Positions 1-8,111 of a DNA stretch of 64,000 nt are shown in pieces. This stretch comes from Shewanella piezotolerans WP3 (GTDB lineage Bacteria > Pseudomonadota > Gammaproteobacteria > Enterobacterales > Shewanellaceae). The stretch covers positions 5,020,501-5,084,500 of the forward strand of contig NC_011566.1 in the NCBI RefSeq assembly GCF_000014885.1, given 5' to 3'. The translations under genes and the position numbers were made by a program. A model generated the notes under the pieces. That model made no database searches. It worked only from the letters and a program-made list of their open reading frames with translations, and was not told where the DNA came from. Numbering within the stretch: the stretch's first letter is position 1; every line of letters begins with the position of its first letter.

Positions 1-1
1 T

Positions 2-577
2 GGTGAAGCACAGGCCATTAGAGCCATCGCACAACGACAAACCTCAGCGCAGCAATTATTCATTGGTAATAGCTTGCCGGTACGATTATTTGATATGTAT
101 GCGCCTATCACTGCTGACTATGCCAATATCTTTACCAATCGCGGGGCATCGGGGATTGATGGTCTGTTAGCGACGGCAGCCGGGGTTGCGATTGCAGATA
201 AAAAACCAACAACATTGATTATTGGCGATATCTCTCAGCTACATGATCTCAATTCACTGGCGATTGCCCGAACGGTATCTAGCTCCTTTGTGATTGTTAT
301 CCTCAATAACGATGGCGGCAATATATTTAATCTATTGCCAGTACCTAACGAGCAGCTAAGAACCGATTACTACCGTTTATCCCATGGCCTTGAATTTGGT
401 TTCGGTGCAGCAATGTTCGGTTTAGCCTATAACCAAGTCGACAACCTCGATGACTTTATTGAATCTTATGAGTACGCCATGACATATGCAGGCCCATCGG
501 TCATTGAAGTCAGCGTGGCGCAGAACCAAGCGAGTGATCAAATAGCAGCTATTGCCACTTGGGTAAAACAGAGCTAA
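2..577 (+). CDS. menD: MenD, SEPHCHC synthase (C-terminal part, 5' end outside window)
   Basis: Thiamine-diphosphate enzyme that condenses isochorismate with the semialdehyde derived from 2-oxoglutarate, the first committed step of menaquinone synthesis in the cytosol. The open frame runs from base 2 without a start, so only about 191 C-terminal residues are present. It has the ThDP/metal-binding signature of the family: GDISQLHDLNS followed about 20 residues later by VILNNDGGNIFNLLP. The upstream GNSLPVRLFDM stretch is also typical of MenD. The stop TAA shares its last A with the ATG of menH (TAATG), so the two are probably translationally coupled. The identification is firm. The missing N-terminus lies upstream of the window. 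Confidence 0.95.
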   Translation, partial: GEAQAIRAIAQRQTSAQQLFIGNSLPVRLFDMYAPITADYANIFTNRGASGIDGLLATAAGVAIADKKPTTLIIGDISQLHDLNSLAIARTVSSSFVIVILNNDGGNIFNLLPVPNEQLRTDYYRLSHGLEFGFGAAMFGLAYNQVDNLDDFIESYEYAMTYAGPSVIEVSVAQNQASDQIAAIATWVKQS

Positions 578-1377
578 TGCTGAGTTATCGCAGCCAAGGT
601 CAGCCTAACAAACCAGCCATTGTGCTGCTGCATGGTTTCTTAGGAGATAAACAAGATTGGTCAGCTATCACCGCTGTGCTCGCTGAACAATATTACTGCA
701 TTAGCATCGATCTTCCTGGCCATGGCGACAGCTTCAACCAATTGTTGCCTACGCCTGGGTTTGAAACTTGCTGCGAACTCATTCAGCAAACAGTCTCTAA
801 GCTAGGTATAAAACAGTATCACCTCGTTGGTTATTCGCTTGGCGGCCGTATTGCACTGCATCTGGCTCGCCGCTATCCTAGCTGTGTACTAAGCCTTATC
901 TTAGAATCTTGCCATCCAGGTCTACAATCCGAGCAAGATAAAGCACAACGGAAAATCAATGATGCGCAATGGGCAGACAAGCTCGCCCATCTTGATATCA
1001 CAGCATTTTTAACTCTGTGGTACCAACAAGCCGTTTTTACCGACCTCAGCATCACTGAACAACAAACGATGATTAAACGCCGCAGTGGTAATAATGGCGC
1101 AAAACTGAGCAATTGTTATCAAGCCACTTCACTGGCACAGCAAGCTGACTTGTGGGATACGCCTGCGGTTATCAGTGCGCCCTGTTTTTTTATTGCAGGT
1201 GTTGATGACAAAAAATTTCTGTCACTGGCCACTCGCTGGCAGCAACAATACCCACTCAAGCTTTATCCAGTTAATGCCAGTGGCCATAATATTCATAGCG
1301 CAGCACCTGATACCTTTAGCCAGTTAATCTTGCGGCTACTCAACCCCCTTGCCGTTAACCCAACATTACCTAAATAG
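577..1377 (+). CDS. menH: MenH, SHCHC synthase (alpha/beta hydrolase)
   Basis: Eliminates pyruvate from SEPHCHC to give SHCHC, the step after MenD. The 266-residue protein is an alpha/beta hydrolase: oxyanion-region HGF near residue 20, nucleophile elbow GYSLGGR with Ser87, and a C-terminal His in SGHNIH. I take the ATG at 577, which overlaps the menD stop as TAATG. A TTG at 559 in the same frame would add six residues but lies inside menD and has no ribosome site of its own. The position between menD and menC separates it from BioH-like relatives; a second hydrolase in this window (48040) is the BioH candidate. Confidence 0.92.
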   Translation: MLSYRSQGQPNKPAIVLLHGFLGDKQDWSAITAVLAEQYYCISIDLPGHGDSFNQLLPTPGFETCCELIQQTVSKLGIKQYHLVGYSLGGRIALHLARRYPSCVLSLILESCHPGLQSEQDKAQRKINDAQWADKLAHLDITAFLTLWYQQAVFTDLSITEQQTMIKRRSGNNGAKLSNCYQATSLAQQADLWDTPAVISAPCFFIAGVDDKKFLSLATRWQQQYPLKLYPVNASGHNIHSAAPDTFSQLILRLLNPLAVNPTLPK

Positions 1378-1385
1378 GCCTCTAA

Positions 1386-2429
1386 ATGCTTCTGAGTAAA
1401 CTTAGCCTTTATCAATTCAGTGTTGAACTCGATCGATTACTGCCTGTGGGTAAACAACGGATAGATAACCGTAGCGGCTTAGTTCTGGCAGCAACAGCTA
1501 TTGCAGATAATGATGAACGCACTGAGTATGTCGAGATTTCTCCTCTTACAGGTATCGATGTCGACGGCAACCAACTCACAGGCTTTAGTCAGCACTCCTT
1601 AGCCCAAACCGTTACAGAACTAAATGACAACTTACCCGCACTGCTGCAACAGCCTGTCGATTCGCTGTTAGATTTAGCAGATAATACTGAGCAGAGTGCT
1701 ATCGCCTTTGGTTTAAGCTTGATGCACGCCAAACTGATGGGCTCACTTAACGGCCATAGCCTCGAGAGCCGCACCATACCGCTTATCTATCGCAATCAAG
1801 ATGAACCACTGACAGCAGTTGCCGAACGAGTACAAGCACTTGGCAGTAATGTCCATTCAGTAAAAGTTAAAGTGGCACAGACATCTCTAGAGGATGAAAT
1901 CCAGCTTATTCATCAAATATTAGCGATTCGTCCAGACCTAAAACTGAGACTCGATGCCAATCGTGGCTTTGAGTTACAGCAAGCGATCGAATTTATCGCC
2001 TGTATTCCTTTGCATGCCATCGAGTACATTGAAGAGCCGTGTAAGCAACCGAGCGACAATCCAAGCTTTTATAAAGCCATAGAGGCCCCTTGGGCGCTGG
2101 ATGAGTCGCTTAACGACCCAGATTACCAATTTGAAATGCAGGCAGGGCTTTGCGCCATCATCATCAAACCTATGCTGCTAGGGAGCTTAGATAAGCTACA
2201 AGCATTGCAGAATCTTGCTAATAAACACGGAGTACGGACAATTCTCAGTTCAAGCTTAGAGGCTAGCTTGGGTATTCATGCCTTGAGCCGCTTAGCCAAC
2301 ATGGTCACACCCGATGAGATCCCAGGTATAGATACCTTAGGTGCCTTCAGCCAAGATCTAATACAAAGCTCAGGTAAAGCTAAATGCCTGCAACTGAGTG
2401 ACCTACAGCCAATACTCGAGCTTGGATAG
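1386..2429 (+). CDS. menC: MenC, o-succinylbenzoate synthase
   Basis: Enolase-superfamily enzyme that dehydrates SHCHC to o-succinylbenzoate. The 347-residue chain shows the expected active site: the catalytic Lys pair in KVKV (K160, K162), metal ligands in RLDANRGF (D190), EYIEEP (E216/E217) and ALDES (D239), and the second catalytic Lys in IIIKPM (K261). It starts 8 bp after menH and ends 6 bp before menE, in line with one operon. The family is divergent in sequence but the motif order is complete. Confidence 0.93.
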   Translation: MLLSKLSLYQFSVELDRLLPVGKQRIDNRSGLVLAATAIADNDERTEYVEISPLTGIDVDGNQLTGFSQHSLAQTVTELNDNLPALLQQPVDSLLDLADNTEQSAIAFGLSLMHAKLMGSLNGHSLESRTIPLIYRNQDEPLTAVAERVQALGSNVHSVKVKVAQTSLEDEIQLIHQILAIRPDLKLRLDANRGFELQQAIEFIACIPLHAIEYIEEPCKQPSDNPSFYKAIEAPWALDESLNDPDYQFEMQAGLCAIIIKPMLLGSLDKLQALQNLANKHGVRTILSSSLEASLGIHALSRLANMVTPDEIPGIDTLGAFSQDLIQSSGKAKCLQLSDLQPILELG

Positions 2430-2435
2430 CCCAAG

Positions 2436-3875
2436 ATGCCACAGCATGATGCAAACATTACAATGCTATCGCCGATCCATCAGCGGGCAACCATAGCGCC
2501 TAACACCTTTGCGTATCGTATCGGAGAGCTAAAAGTCAGCTACCAGATGCTCAGTCAGCAAGTGCTGGCTGTCGGCGAGCAGTTGATACAAGCTGGCGTA
2601 CAGCGAGGCGATAGAATTGCCTGTATCGCCTATAACCAACCTGAATTGCTGACGCTATATTGGGCCTGCGTTGATCACGGTATGTTGTTTTGCCCTATCT
2701 CACCGCGATTCGCACCAAAACAACTAATAGAGCTGATTCAAACTCATCAATATACTTACTGCTGGTTAGGCGACATTTCAAATAATAGCCACAACCAAGC
2801 GCTGCATGAGGCGCTTAGTAATGATACTACTCAGCAATTAAGCATCGACTATACTCAGCACAGCTCAGCATCAGCACCAAATATCGACCCAAGCCAAGGC
2901 GTAAACGCCATTCTTACTTCCGGCAGTACAGGCTTACCTAAAGCTGCAGTGCATAGTTTAAAGAATCATATCGCCAGCGCTAATGGCTCAAAGTCGCTTA
3001 TTGATATCACAGCGGAAGATAGCTGGCTGCTGTTATTGCCACTGTTTCATATTGGTGGATTAGCCATTATCAATCGCTGTGCACTTAGCGGAGCCTGCGT
3101 AGTATTTGAAGACAAAACAGTCAGCCTTGCCACGCAGCTAAGCCGCGACAAAATAAGCCACCTATCACTGGTTAGCGCACAACTACAAAAACTGCTTGAT
3201 AGCGACAACTGCGATTTAAGCCAAGTCAAAGCCATGCTATTGGGCGGTGGCGTGATCTCTGCCGATCTTCTGCTGCAACTTGAAACGCTGAACATTGGTG
3301 CCTATACCAGCTATGGCATGACAGAGATGAGCTCGCAAATCACCACAGGTAAGGCTGGTGCTGACAGCTCCAGTGGCACAGTGTTACCCCAACGACAGCT
3401 CAAGATAGTTAATGGCGAAATCTGGGTTAAGGGTGAGTGTTTGTTTCTTGGCTATTTAACGCAAGATAACTTTCAACGACCGACTGATAGTGAGGGCTGG
3501 TTCTACACCAAAGATCTGGGCCATTGGGATGAAAACACCAACCTACGCATTGATGGCCGAGCAGACAACATGTTTATCAGTGGTGGCGAAAATATCCAAC
3601 CAGAAGAGATAGAGGCAGCGCTAAAGCTACACCCGCAGATAGATGATGCCATCGTCTATCCCATTAACGATGCTCAATTTGGCAACCTACCGGCAGCAAT
3701 TATTAAAATCGCGAGTCATTCAACAGGCCAACCATCAGAAGCCGAGTTGAGCGAATTTCTCGCCAACAAAATAGCCCGCTTTAAAAGACCAAGACAATAC
3801 TACCCATGGCCTGATATCAACTCTGTGGGGATTAAAGTTGTGCGCAAACAGGTGATAGCAGCAGTTAAGCGGTAA
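2436..3875 (+). CDS. menE: MenE, o-succinylbenzoate--CoA ligase
   Basis: ANL-superfamily adenylating enzyme that activates o-succinylbenzoate to its CoA thioester for MenB. The 479-residue protein has the phosphate loop TSGSTGLPK near residue 161, the adenine-binding SYGMTEMSS motif, the hinge region GRADNMFISGGENI and a C-terminal Lys in GIKVVRK. It is the last gene of the menD-H-C-E run, after which the strand becomes gene-poor. No clear terminator is visible directly behind the stop. Menaquinone is the quinone used by CymA-type anaerobic respiration, and a CymA gene is found at 12010. Confidence 0.93.
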   Translation: MPQHDANITMLSPIHQRATIAPNTFAYRIGELKVSYQMLSQQVLAVGEQLIQAGVQRGDRIACIAYNQPELLTLYWACVDHGMLFCPISPRFAPKQLIELIQTHQYTYCWLGDISNNSHNQALHEALSNDTTQQLSIDYTQHSSASAPNIDPSQGVNAILTSGSTGLPKAAVHSLKNHIASANGSKSLIDITAEDSWLLLLPLFHIGGLAIINRCALSGACVVFEDKTVSLATQLSRDKISHLSLVSAQLQKLLDSDNCDLSQVKAMLLGGGVISADLLLQLETLNIGAYTSYGMTEMSSQITTGKAGADSSSGTVLPQRQLKIVNGEIWVKGECLFLGYLTQDNFQRPTDSEGWFYTKDLGHWDENTNLRIDGRADNMFISGGENIQPEEIEAALKLHPQIDDAIVYPINDAQFGNLPAAIIKIASHSTGQPSEAELSEFLANKIARFKRPRQYYPWPDINSVGIKVVRKQVIAAVKR

Positions 3876-3979
3876 CCTCTGCAACAATGACTGTTTAGGA
3901 TTGGCAATGTTTTTGCGCCTTTTGCAAAAAGCAACAAGGCTAAAACACCTGATTGCTAACACTTGCTAGGAGCATTTAA

Positions 3980-4492
3980 TTATTTTTGATGGTTATTGAA
4001 AACTTCTATTAATTGATTTGAAATTTGATACTTTTGATCCAATATGTAAGCAACTGCATACTTATTGTTTTCCAATCTCATTTTATTTTCAAAGTTTTCT
4101 AATTTTACAAATTGGTCAACGACCTTGTTGCTTACAAGTGGATATATTTTAGCGGGAAGCCTATCGTTTACTATTAGTGAAGCAACTGAGTCATCAGGTG
4201 CAAAGTTAATCTCAGAAGCACCATGCTCTGATGGTGTAACACACCTAAATGAACCATTGGGAAGCTTTACAACTGCATGAGCATTAAGTTTCAATGCGAT
4301 ATTTCCCAGTTGAGCGAAAACCCAACCCAATTGAATTTCCCAAGAAGTAGATTTTAGGAACATTTTAACGTTGTTAAAGCACTCTAGTTTTTTGCTGCCA
4401 TCAACTGCATCTATTTTTACTTGCTCAACGGAGAAAATGTCGATCGATTTGAGAAAGTTGTACGGCAGTTCTTTTGGTATATGATATTGCAC
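3980..4492 (-). CDS. Hypothetical protein, 170 aa
   Basis: I do not recognise this protein. It begins MQYHIPKELPYNFL, has no signal peptide or membrane segment, and is rich in Asn, Lys and Val with a Cys near the middle (FRCVTPSEHGASEINF). It faces menE convergently and is followed upstream by the repeat-rich region at 4600-5300. The base composition is more AT-rich than the men genes, which fits a transferred or orphan gene. The frame is fully open and has codon use compatible with coding, so I keep it as a probable gene of unknown function. Confidence 0.55.
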   Translation of the reverse strand: MQYHIPKELPYNFLKSIDIFSVEQVKIDAVDGSKKLECFNNVKMFLKSTSWEIQLGWVFAQLGNIALKLNAHAVVKLPNGSFRCVTPSEHGASEINFAPDDSVASLIVNDRLPAKIYPLVSNKVVDQFVKLENFENKMRLENNKYAVAYILDQKYQISNQLIEVFNNHQK

Positions 4493-4696
4493 AACACCTC
4501 ATGTAGACCTGAAAGCTTATTAAATAGCTGCTCGACAAAGTAATTTTAGATTACGCTAGCACTGCTAAGGTGTTGTTGTAAATATCTTATAATTTATTCT
4601 GATGCTTGAAAAAGCATTGTCTCAATTTGTGGATAAATAATGAGTTTTCTAGCTAGGTGGTTCCAATGTTCTGCGGTCGACGCGTGTGCAGATACT

Positions 4697-4789
4697 GCTG
4701 AGGCTCGACAAAAAATCTGACCTCTAGGGTTGGAGGAAATGCCATATTCTGTATGGAACAGAATTGGCCCTGATTTCGACCGCCTCAGC
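4697..4789. repeat. Palindrome-bounded 93-bp element
   Basis: GCTGAGGC at 4697 and GCCTCAGC at 4782 form inverted ends around a core containing ATTCTG-TATGGAA-CAGAAT. About 40 bp of the core (GGAGG...TGTATGGAACA) is recognisable again at 11544-11585 inside the larger MITE, so this is a dispersed sequence. Confidence 0.5.
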
Positions 4790-5129
4790 TGCATCGACAC
4801 TGGTTTCTAAAAGCGCATCCATTAGACATTTGAGTTTAAAAATAGCAACTCAACAGTTGATTCCATACCTAACGAACAGAAAACACCTATTCCCCCATCG
4901 AAGTTGCCGAAGTACGTTGGAATAAATCACGTAAGCCCGACAAGGATGTCGGGTTAGCTTTCGCGGGGCAGGATGCCCCATCGGAAGCGTTAGTGATTTA
5001 TCCATAAGTACGAGGGAGACAATTTCGTCGGGGCGTCATGGTGGATGCAAGGAGGATAAGGACGAGCAGTCCTCCTTGCCCAGGTGTGGGATGGAATCCC
5101 ACGACGTTGGTCAAGCGCAGCTTGATTTT
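4741..5129 (+). ncRNA. Candidate CsrA-titrating-type RNA or GGA-hairpin repeat element
   Basis: On the plus strand a series of hairpins presents GGA. 4741-4768 has a loop TATGGAA. 4936-4953 is CCCGAC-AAGGAT-GTCGGG. 4965-4979 is GGGGC-AGGAT-GCCCC. 5047-5079 is a 10-bp stem beginning GCAAGGAGGA. 5086-5102 is a 7-bp stem GTGGGAT with a three-base GGA loop. ATAAATCAC at 4922 and GTGATTTAT at 4993 can close hairpins two and three in one stem. The series ends with TCAAGC-GCA-GCTTGA-TTTT (5111-5129), which resembles an intrinsic terminator. ACAAGGATGT matches the core of the known CsrA binding consensus. The locus could instead be a multicopy repeat, since part of it recurs near 11535. Confidence 0.4.
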
Positions 5130-5139
5130 AAAAACCTAT

Positions 5140-5268
5140 GTCTGGAGCACATACTCCAGACATAAAGCCGTAAGCTACCCATCCATGGGCTTATGGCATA
5201 AATGTTCCAGACATAAAGCCAAAAAATATCCATCCATGGTTTTTTGGCATAAATGTTCCAGACATAAA
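5140..5268. repeat. 51-bp tandem hairpin repeats
   Basis: TCCAGACATAAA begins at 5155, 5206 and 5257, giving a 51-bp period. Each full unit contains a 9-bp stem around a CCATCCATGG-like loop. The stem of the first is GCCGTAAGC/GCTTATGGC and that of the second GCCAAAAAA/TTTTTTGGC, so the bases differ but the pairing is kept. A separate stem GTCTGGAG/CTCCAGAC (5140-5161) precedes them. Confidence 0.7.
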
Positions 5269-5293
5269 AAAACCTGCTATTAAGCAGGTTTTC
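5266..5293 (-). terminator. Intrinsic terminator of rpoH
   Basis: Read on the minus strand, AAAACCTGCT pairs with AGCAGGTTTT and is followed by a T run. It lies about 25 bp past the rpoH stop. Confidence 0.85.
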
Positions 5294-5315
5294 TTTAAAG
5301 CACCAACAAAAAGCC

Positions 5316-6173
5316 TTAGCCTTCCATTCGTCCTTTCAATTTATTCATCGCATTTTTTTCAAGTTGGCGAATACGCTCTGCCGATACTTGATAGGTTGCT
5401 GCTAGCTCTTGTAGCGTGGTTTTATCTTCGTTTAACCAGCGAGCTTGGAGAATATGCTGACTACGTTCATCAAGAGTCTTGATAGCTGACAGCAGACGCG
5501 TTTGATTACTTTGTTCCCAGTTGTCATTTTCAACTTGAGAAGCTAAGTCAGATGAATGATCTTCAAGGTAATGCATAGGCGCATAATCTTGCTCATCATC
5601 GTTATCGCTAGCTAAATCAAAAGCAGGATCTTGTGCAGCCATACGTGATTCCATTTCGGTCACGTCAGCTTTAGAAACACCTAGGCTTTCAGCTACCATG
5701 CCCACTTCGTTATCACTAAACCAGCCGAGACGCTTTTTAGTTTTACGAAGGTTAAAGAACAACTTACGCTGGGCTTTAGTGGTTGCAACCTTAACTATGC
5801 GCCAGTTTTTAAGCACATATTCATGAATTTCAGCTTTGATCCAATGCACGGCAAATGATACCAAGCGTACGCCCACATCTGGGTCAAAACGCTTAACGGC
5901 TTTCATCAAGCCAATATTACCTTCTTGAATCAAATCGGCTTGCGGTAGACCGTAACCAGAGTAGCCTTTGGCAACATGCACAACAAAGCGCAGATGCGAC
6001 ATAATCAGCTCTTTCGCAGCACTTAGGTCACCAGTTTCCTGTAGACGCTTCGCTAGCTCATGCTCTTTCTCCGCATCCAGCATAGAGATGCTGTGCGCTG
6101 AGTGAATATAAGACTCGAGGCTTCCACTACTTTGAGGAACCATTAGTGCCATTGTTTGCGTTTGATCAGTCAT
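5316..6173 (-). CDS. rpoH: RpoH, heat-shock sigma factor sigma-32
   Basis: Directs RNA polymerase to heat-shock promoters. The 285-residue length matches the family (284 in E. coli). Region 2 reads LRFVVHVAKGYSGYGLPQADLIQEGNIGLMKAVKRFDP, here shortened to its key parts: the RFVVHVAKGY core-binding helix and the DLIQEGNIGLM motif. The RpoH-box-like stretch (TKAQRKLFFNLRKTKK) lies at about residues 131-146, and region 4 ends in LQELAATYQVSAERIRQ. It is followed by an intrinsic terminator and preceded by a 220-bp leader containing a sigma-70-like promoter. In relatives it lies downstream of ftsYEX, as here. Confidence 0.96.
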   Translation of the reverse strand: MTDQTQTMALMVPQSSGSLESYIHSAHSISMLDAEKEHELAKRLQETGDLSAAKELIMSHLRFVVHVAKGYSGYGLPQADLIQEGNIGLMKAVKRFDPDVGVRLVSFAVHWIKAEIHEYVLKNWRIVKVATTKAQRKLFFNLRKTKKRLGWFSDNEVGMVAESLGVSKADVTEMESRMAAQDPAFDLASDNDDEQDYAPMHYLEDHSSDLASQVENDNWEQSNQTRLLSAIKTLDERSQHILQARWLNEDKTTLQELAATYQVSAERIRQLEKNAMNKLKGRMEG

Positions 6174-6251
6174 TCACGCTCCTACTACTTATTACCAATA
6201 CTACAGTCTAACTAAACCTAAAAATCCACCTCTTAACAAGATGGACTGTGA

Positions 6252-6280
6252 ACTATCGACTAATTGACAAAATATGTCAA
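6252..6280 (-). promoter_or_regulatory. Possible sigma-70 promoter for rpoH
   Basis: On the minus strand TTGACA and GATAGT are separated by 17 bp, about 80 bp before the rpoH start. The -35 match is perfect and the -10 match is weak. TTGACAAAATATGTCAA is also a short inverted repeat. Confidence 0.35.
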
Positions 6281-6394
6281 CCATCGGCGTTATCTAATAT
6301 GTAATACCTATCAGTACAGAATTGGATTTTACACTTACATAAAGACAACGCAAATGAAGGATAGTTCATGTTTTTGACTAAAGGATGACAACCT

Positions 6395-7366
6395 TTAAGA
6401 GGGTTCGATGGCTCGTAAATGTTGCCTAACAGAAAGGTATGAACCCAGCCAACCAAGGAAGGACGCTAACAGTACTAACTGGCCCAGTTCAGTGATCGTC
6501 AATGATTCCATATGTAGCTGACTGCCATACAAACCGAGTAACTCTGCCAAGGCGGAGTCTAGGTACCATACCAGTAGATTAATGATCATCCATGCCAATA
6601 CGCCACCAATGATGCCAAACCAAATTCCGGTATAAAGGAATGGCCGCTGAATAAAGGCTTCTGTCGCCCCAACGAGCTTCATGACCTCGATTTCGGTACG
6701 ACGATTCATAATCGCGAGCCGAATCGTATTCCCAATGACCAGCACGACTGCTAACACAAGCAGTGCGGCTATCGCCAAAACGGTGCGTTCGAGTAGTCGC
6801 ACCACAGCCTGTAAACGCTCAAGCCATTCTATGTCCAACCGGCCAAAGCTAACTTCAGCTTCTTGCTCAAGCTTTCTCAATAACTCTCTTGCCCCTTCTG
6901 GGCTGGAGTATTTCAGACTCGGAGTCACCATCACCACAGCTGGAAGAGGATTAGTATCTAAATAGGATAGCGCCTCACCAAAACCTGACAGTCGCTGGAA
7001 CTCCTCTAACGCCTGCTCACGGTTAATGTAGTTCACCTCAGCCACTTCAGGATAGACTTTGAGGCGTGTGATTAAGCTTTGAATGCTCTTCTCGCTGCGA
7101 CCTTCATCAACAAACAGTGAGATCTCTGCAGCACTGTTCCATGACTGCGTGATCGTTTCAGCGTTTTTGACTAGCACTTGCAGCGCCGCTGGTAGGCTAA
7201 GACTGACCCCTAGCACCGCCATTGTCATTACAGATGAAATAGGGTTACGCCACAACTCACCAAGACTTGCCATAGCATGCTGAATATGACGAATGAAGAA
7301 CATCACTATTTGACCAGAGATGGGTAGTTTGCTGCGGGTTAACTGAGGTTGCTTATTCATCATCAT
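6395..7366 (-). CDS. ftsX: FtsX, cell division ABC transporter permease
   Basis: Membrane partner of FtsE at the septum, which regulates periplasmic murein hydrolases through an activator such as EnvC. The 323-residue protein has a basic cytoplasmic N-terminus, a first membrane helix around residues 40-65, a periplasmic loop (about 75-190), and three further helices, the last near the C-terminus. The IMNRRTEIEVMKLVGAT coupling segment is typical. It starts 2 bp after the ftsE stop. Three ATG codons in a row (MMMNK) make the exact start uncertain by two residues. Confidence 0.94.
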   Translation of the reverse strand: MMMNKQPQLTRSKLPISGQIVMFFIRHIQHAMASLGELWRNPISSVMTMAVLGVSLSLPAALQVLVKNAETITQSWNSAAEISLFVDEGRSEKSIQSLITRLKVYPEVAEVNYINREQALEEFQRLSGFGEALSYLDTNPLPAVVMVTPSLKYSSPEGARELLRKLEQEAEVSFGRLDIEWLERLQAVVRLLERTVLAIAALLVLAVVLVIGNTIRLAIMNRRTEIEVMKLVGATEAFIQRPFLYTGIWFGIIGGVLAWMIINLLVWYLDSALAELLGLYGSQLHMESLTITELGQLVLLASFLGWLGSYLSVRQHLRAIEPS

Positions 7367-7368
7367 TC

Positions 7369-8061
7369 TCAGTAGGCACTTAAGCTATCGGTGTGATCTA
7401 ACTCTTGAGCGCCAAGCACACGACCCTGCTTAAGCGTTAAAGTGCGATATTTCATGCGCGCAATAAGCCCTAAATCATGGGTGGCGATGAGTACCGTAGT
7501 GCCTGAATCATTAAAGGTTTCAAATAAACGTAATATGTCCATCGACAACTTAGGATCTAAGTTACCCGTCGGCTCATCGGCTAATAGCAATGGCGGCTTA
7601 TTCACAATCGCACGGGCAATACCGACACGTTGCTGCTCACCACCTGATAGCATAATAGGCTTATGACGCTCTTTGCCAAAAAGGCCAACCATATCCAGTG
7701 CGCCAGCCACACGCTTGCGGATCTCGCCATGGGAAAAGCCTTCAATGATTAACGGCAAAGCGACATTATCAAAGACCGTCTTTTCCATTAGCAGGTGATG
7801 ATTTTGAAAAATCATGCCGATATCGCGACGCAGATAAGGTACCTGAGAGCGGCGAATTTTGGCTATATCATGGCCATTAATAGACACTTTCCCGCCATTA
7901 GCACGCTCTATTACAGTGATCAATTTGAGCAAGGTACTCTTACCAGCACCAGAGTGACCAGTAAGAAACGCCATTTCACCGCGTTTTAAATGAAAGCTCA
8001 CATCCGAAAGGGCCTTCTGGCCACCGGGATAAACTTTGCTGACTTGCTCAAATCGAATCAT
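7369..8061 (-). CDS. ftsE: FtsE, cell division ATP-binding protein
   Basis: ATPase of the FtsEX complex. The 230-residue protein has all ABC signatures: Walker A GHSGAGKST, Q-loop in IGMIFQNHHLL, signature LSGGEQQRVGIARAI, Walker B LLLADEPTGNLD and the switch His in IATHD. It lies between ftsY (50 bp upstream) and ftsX (2 bp downstream), the usual ftsYEX order. Confidence 0.95.
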   Translation of the reverse strand: MIRFEQVSKVYPGGQKALSDVSFHLKRGEMAFLTGHSGAGKSTLLKLITVIERANGGKVSINGHDIAKIRRSQVPYLRRDIGMIFQNHHLLMEKTVFDNVALPLIIEGFSHGEIRKRVAGALDMVGLFGKERHKPIMLSGGEQQRVGIARAIVNKPPLLLADEPTGNLDPKLSMDILRLFETFNDSGTTVLIATHDLGLIARMKYRTLTLKQGRVLGAQELDHTDSLSAY

Positions 8062-8111
8062 TTTTTATTTCTTAGTCGTCGATATCGCTATTAAAGGTTT
8101 ATAAGCTAACG

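Larger units (their letters stand above)
4493..5315. other. Gene-poor, highly structured intergenic region
   Basis: No convincing protein gene lies between the orphan ORF and rpoH. The stretch carries a palindrome-bounded element (4697-4789), a run of hairpins with GGA in or at the loop (4741-5125) and two to three 51-bp hairpin repeats (5155-5268), followed by the rpoH terminator. Short open frames here (a minus-strand one at 4594-4800, a plus-strand one at 5038-5283) run through the hairpins and look accidental. Confidence 0.7.

Noticed and set aside
4594..4800. 68-codon minus-strand frame
   Set aside because: It runs through the palindrome-bounded repeat and its internal hairpin; no ribosome site or recognisable protein features.
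5038..5283. 81-codon plus-strand frame with repeated HKCSRHKAK-type residues
   Set aside because: The repetition comes from the 51-bp hairpin units; the frame covers three separate structured elements and the rpoH terminator.
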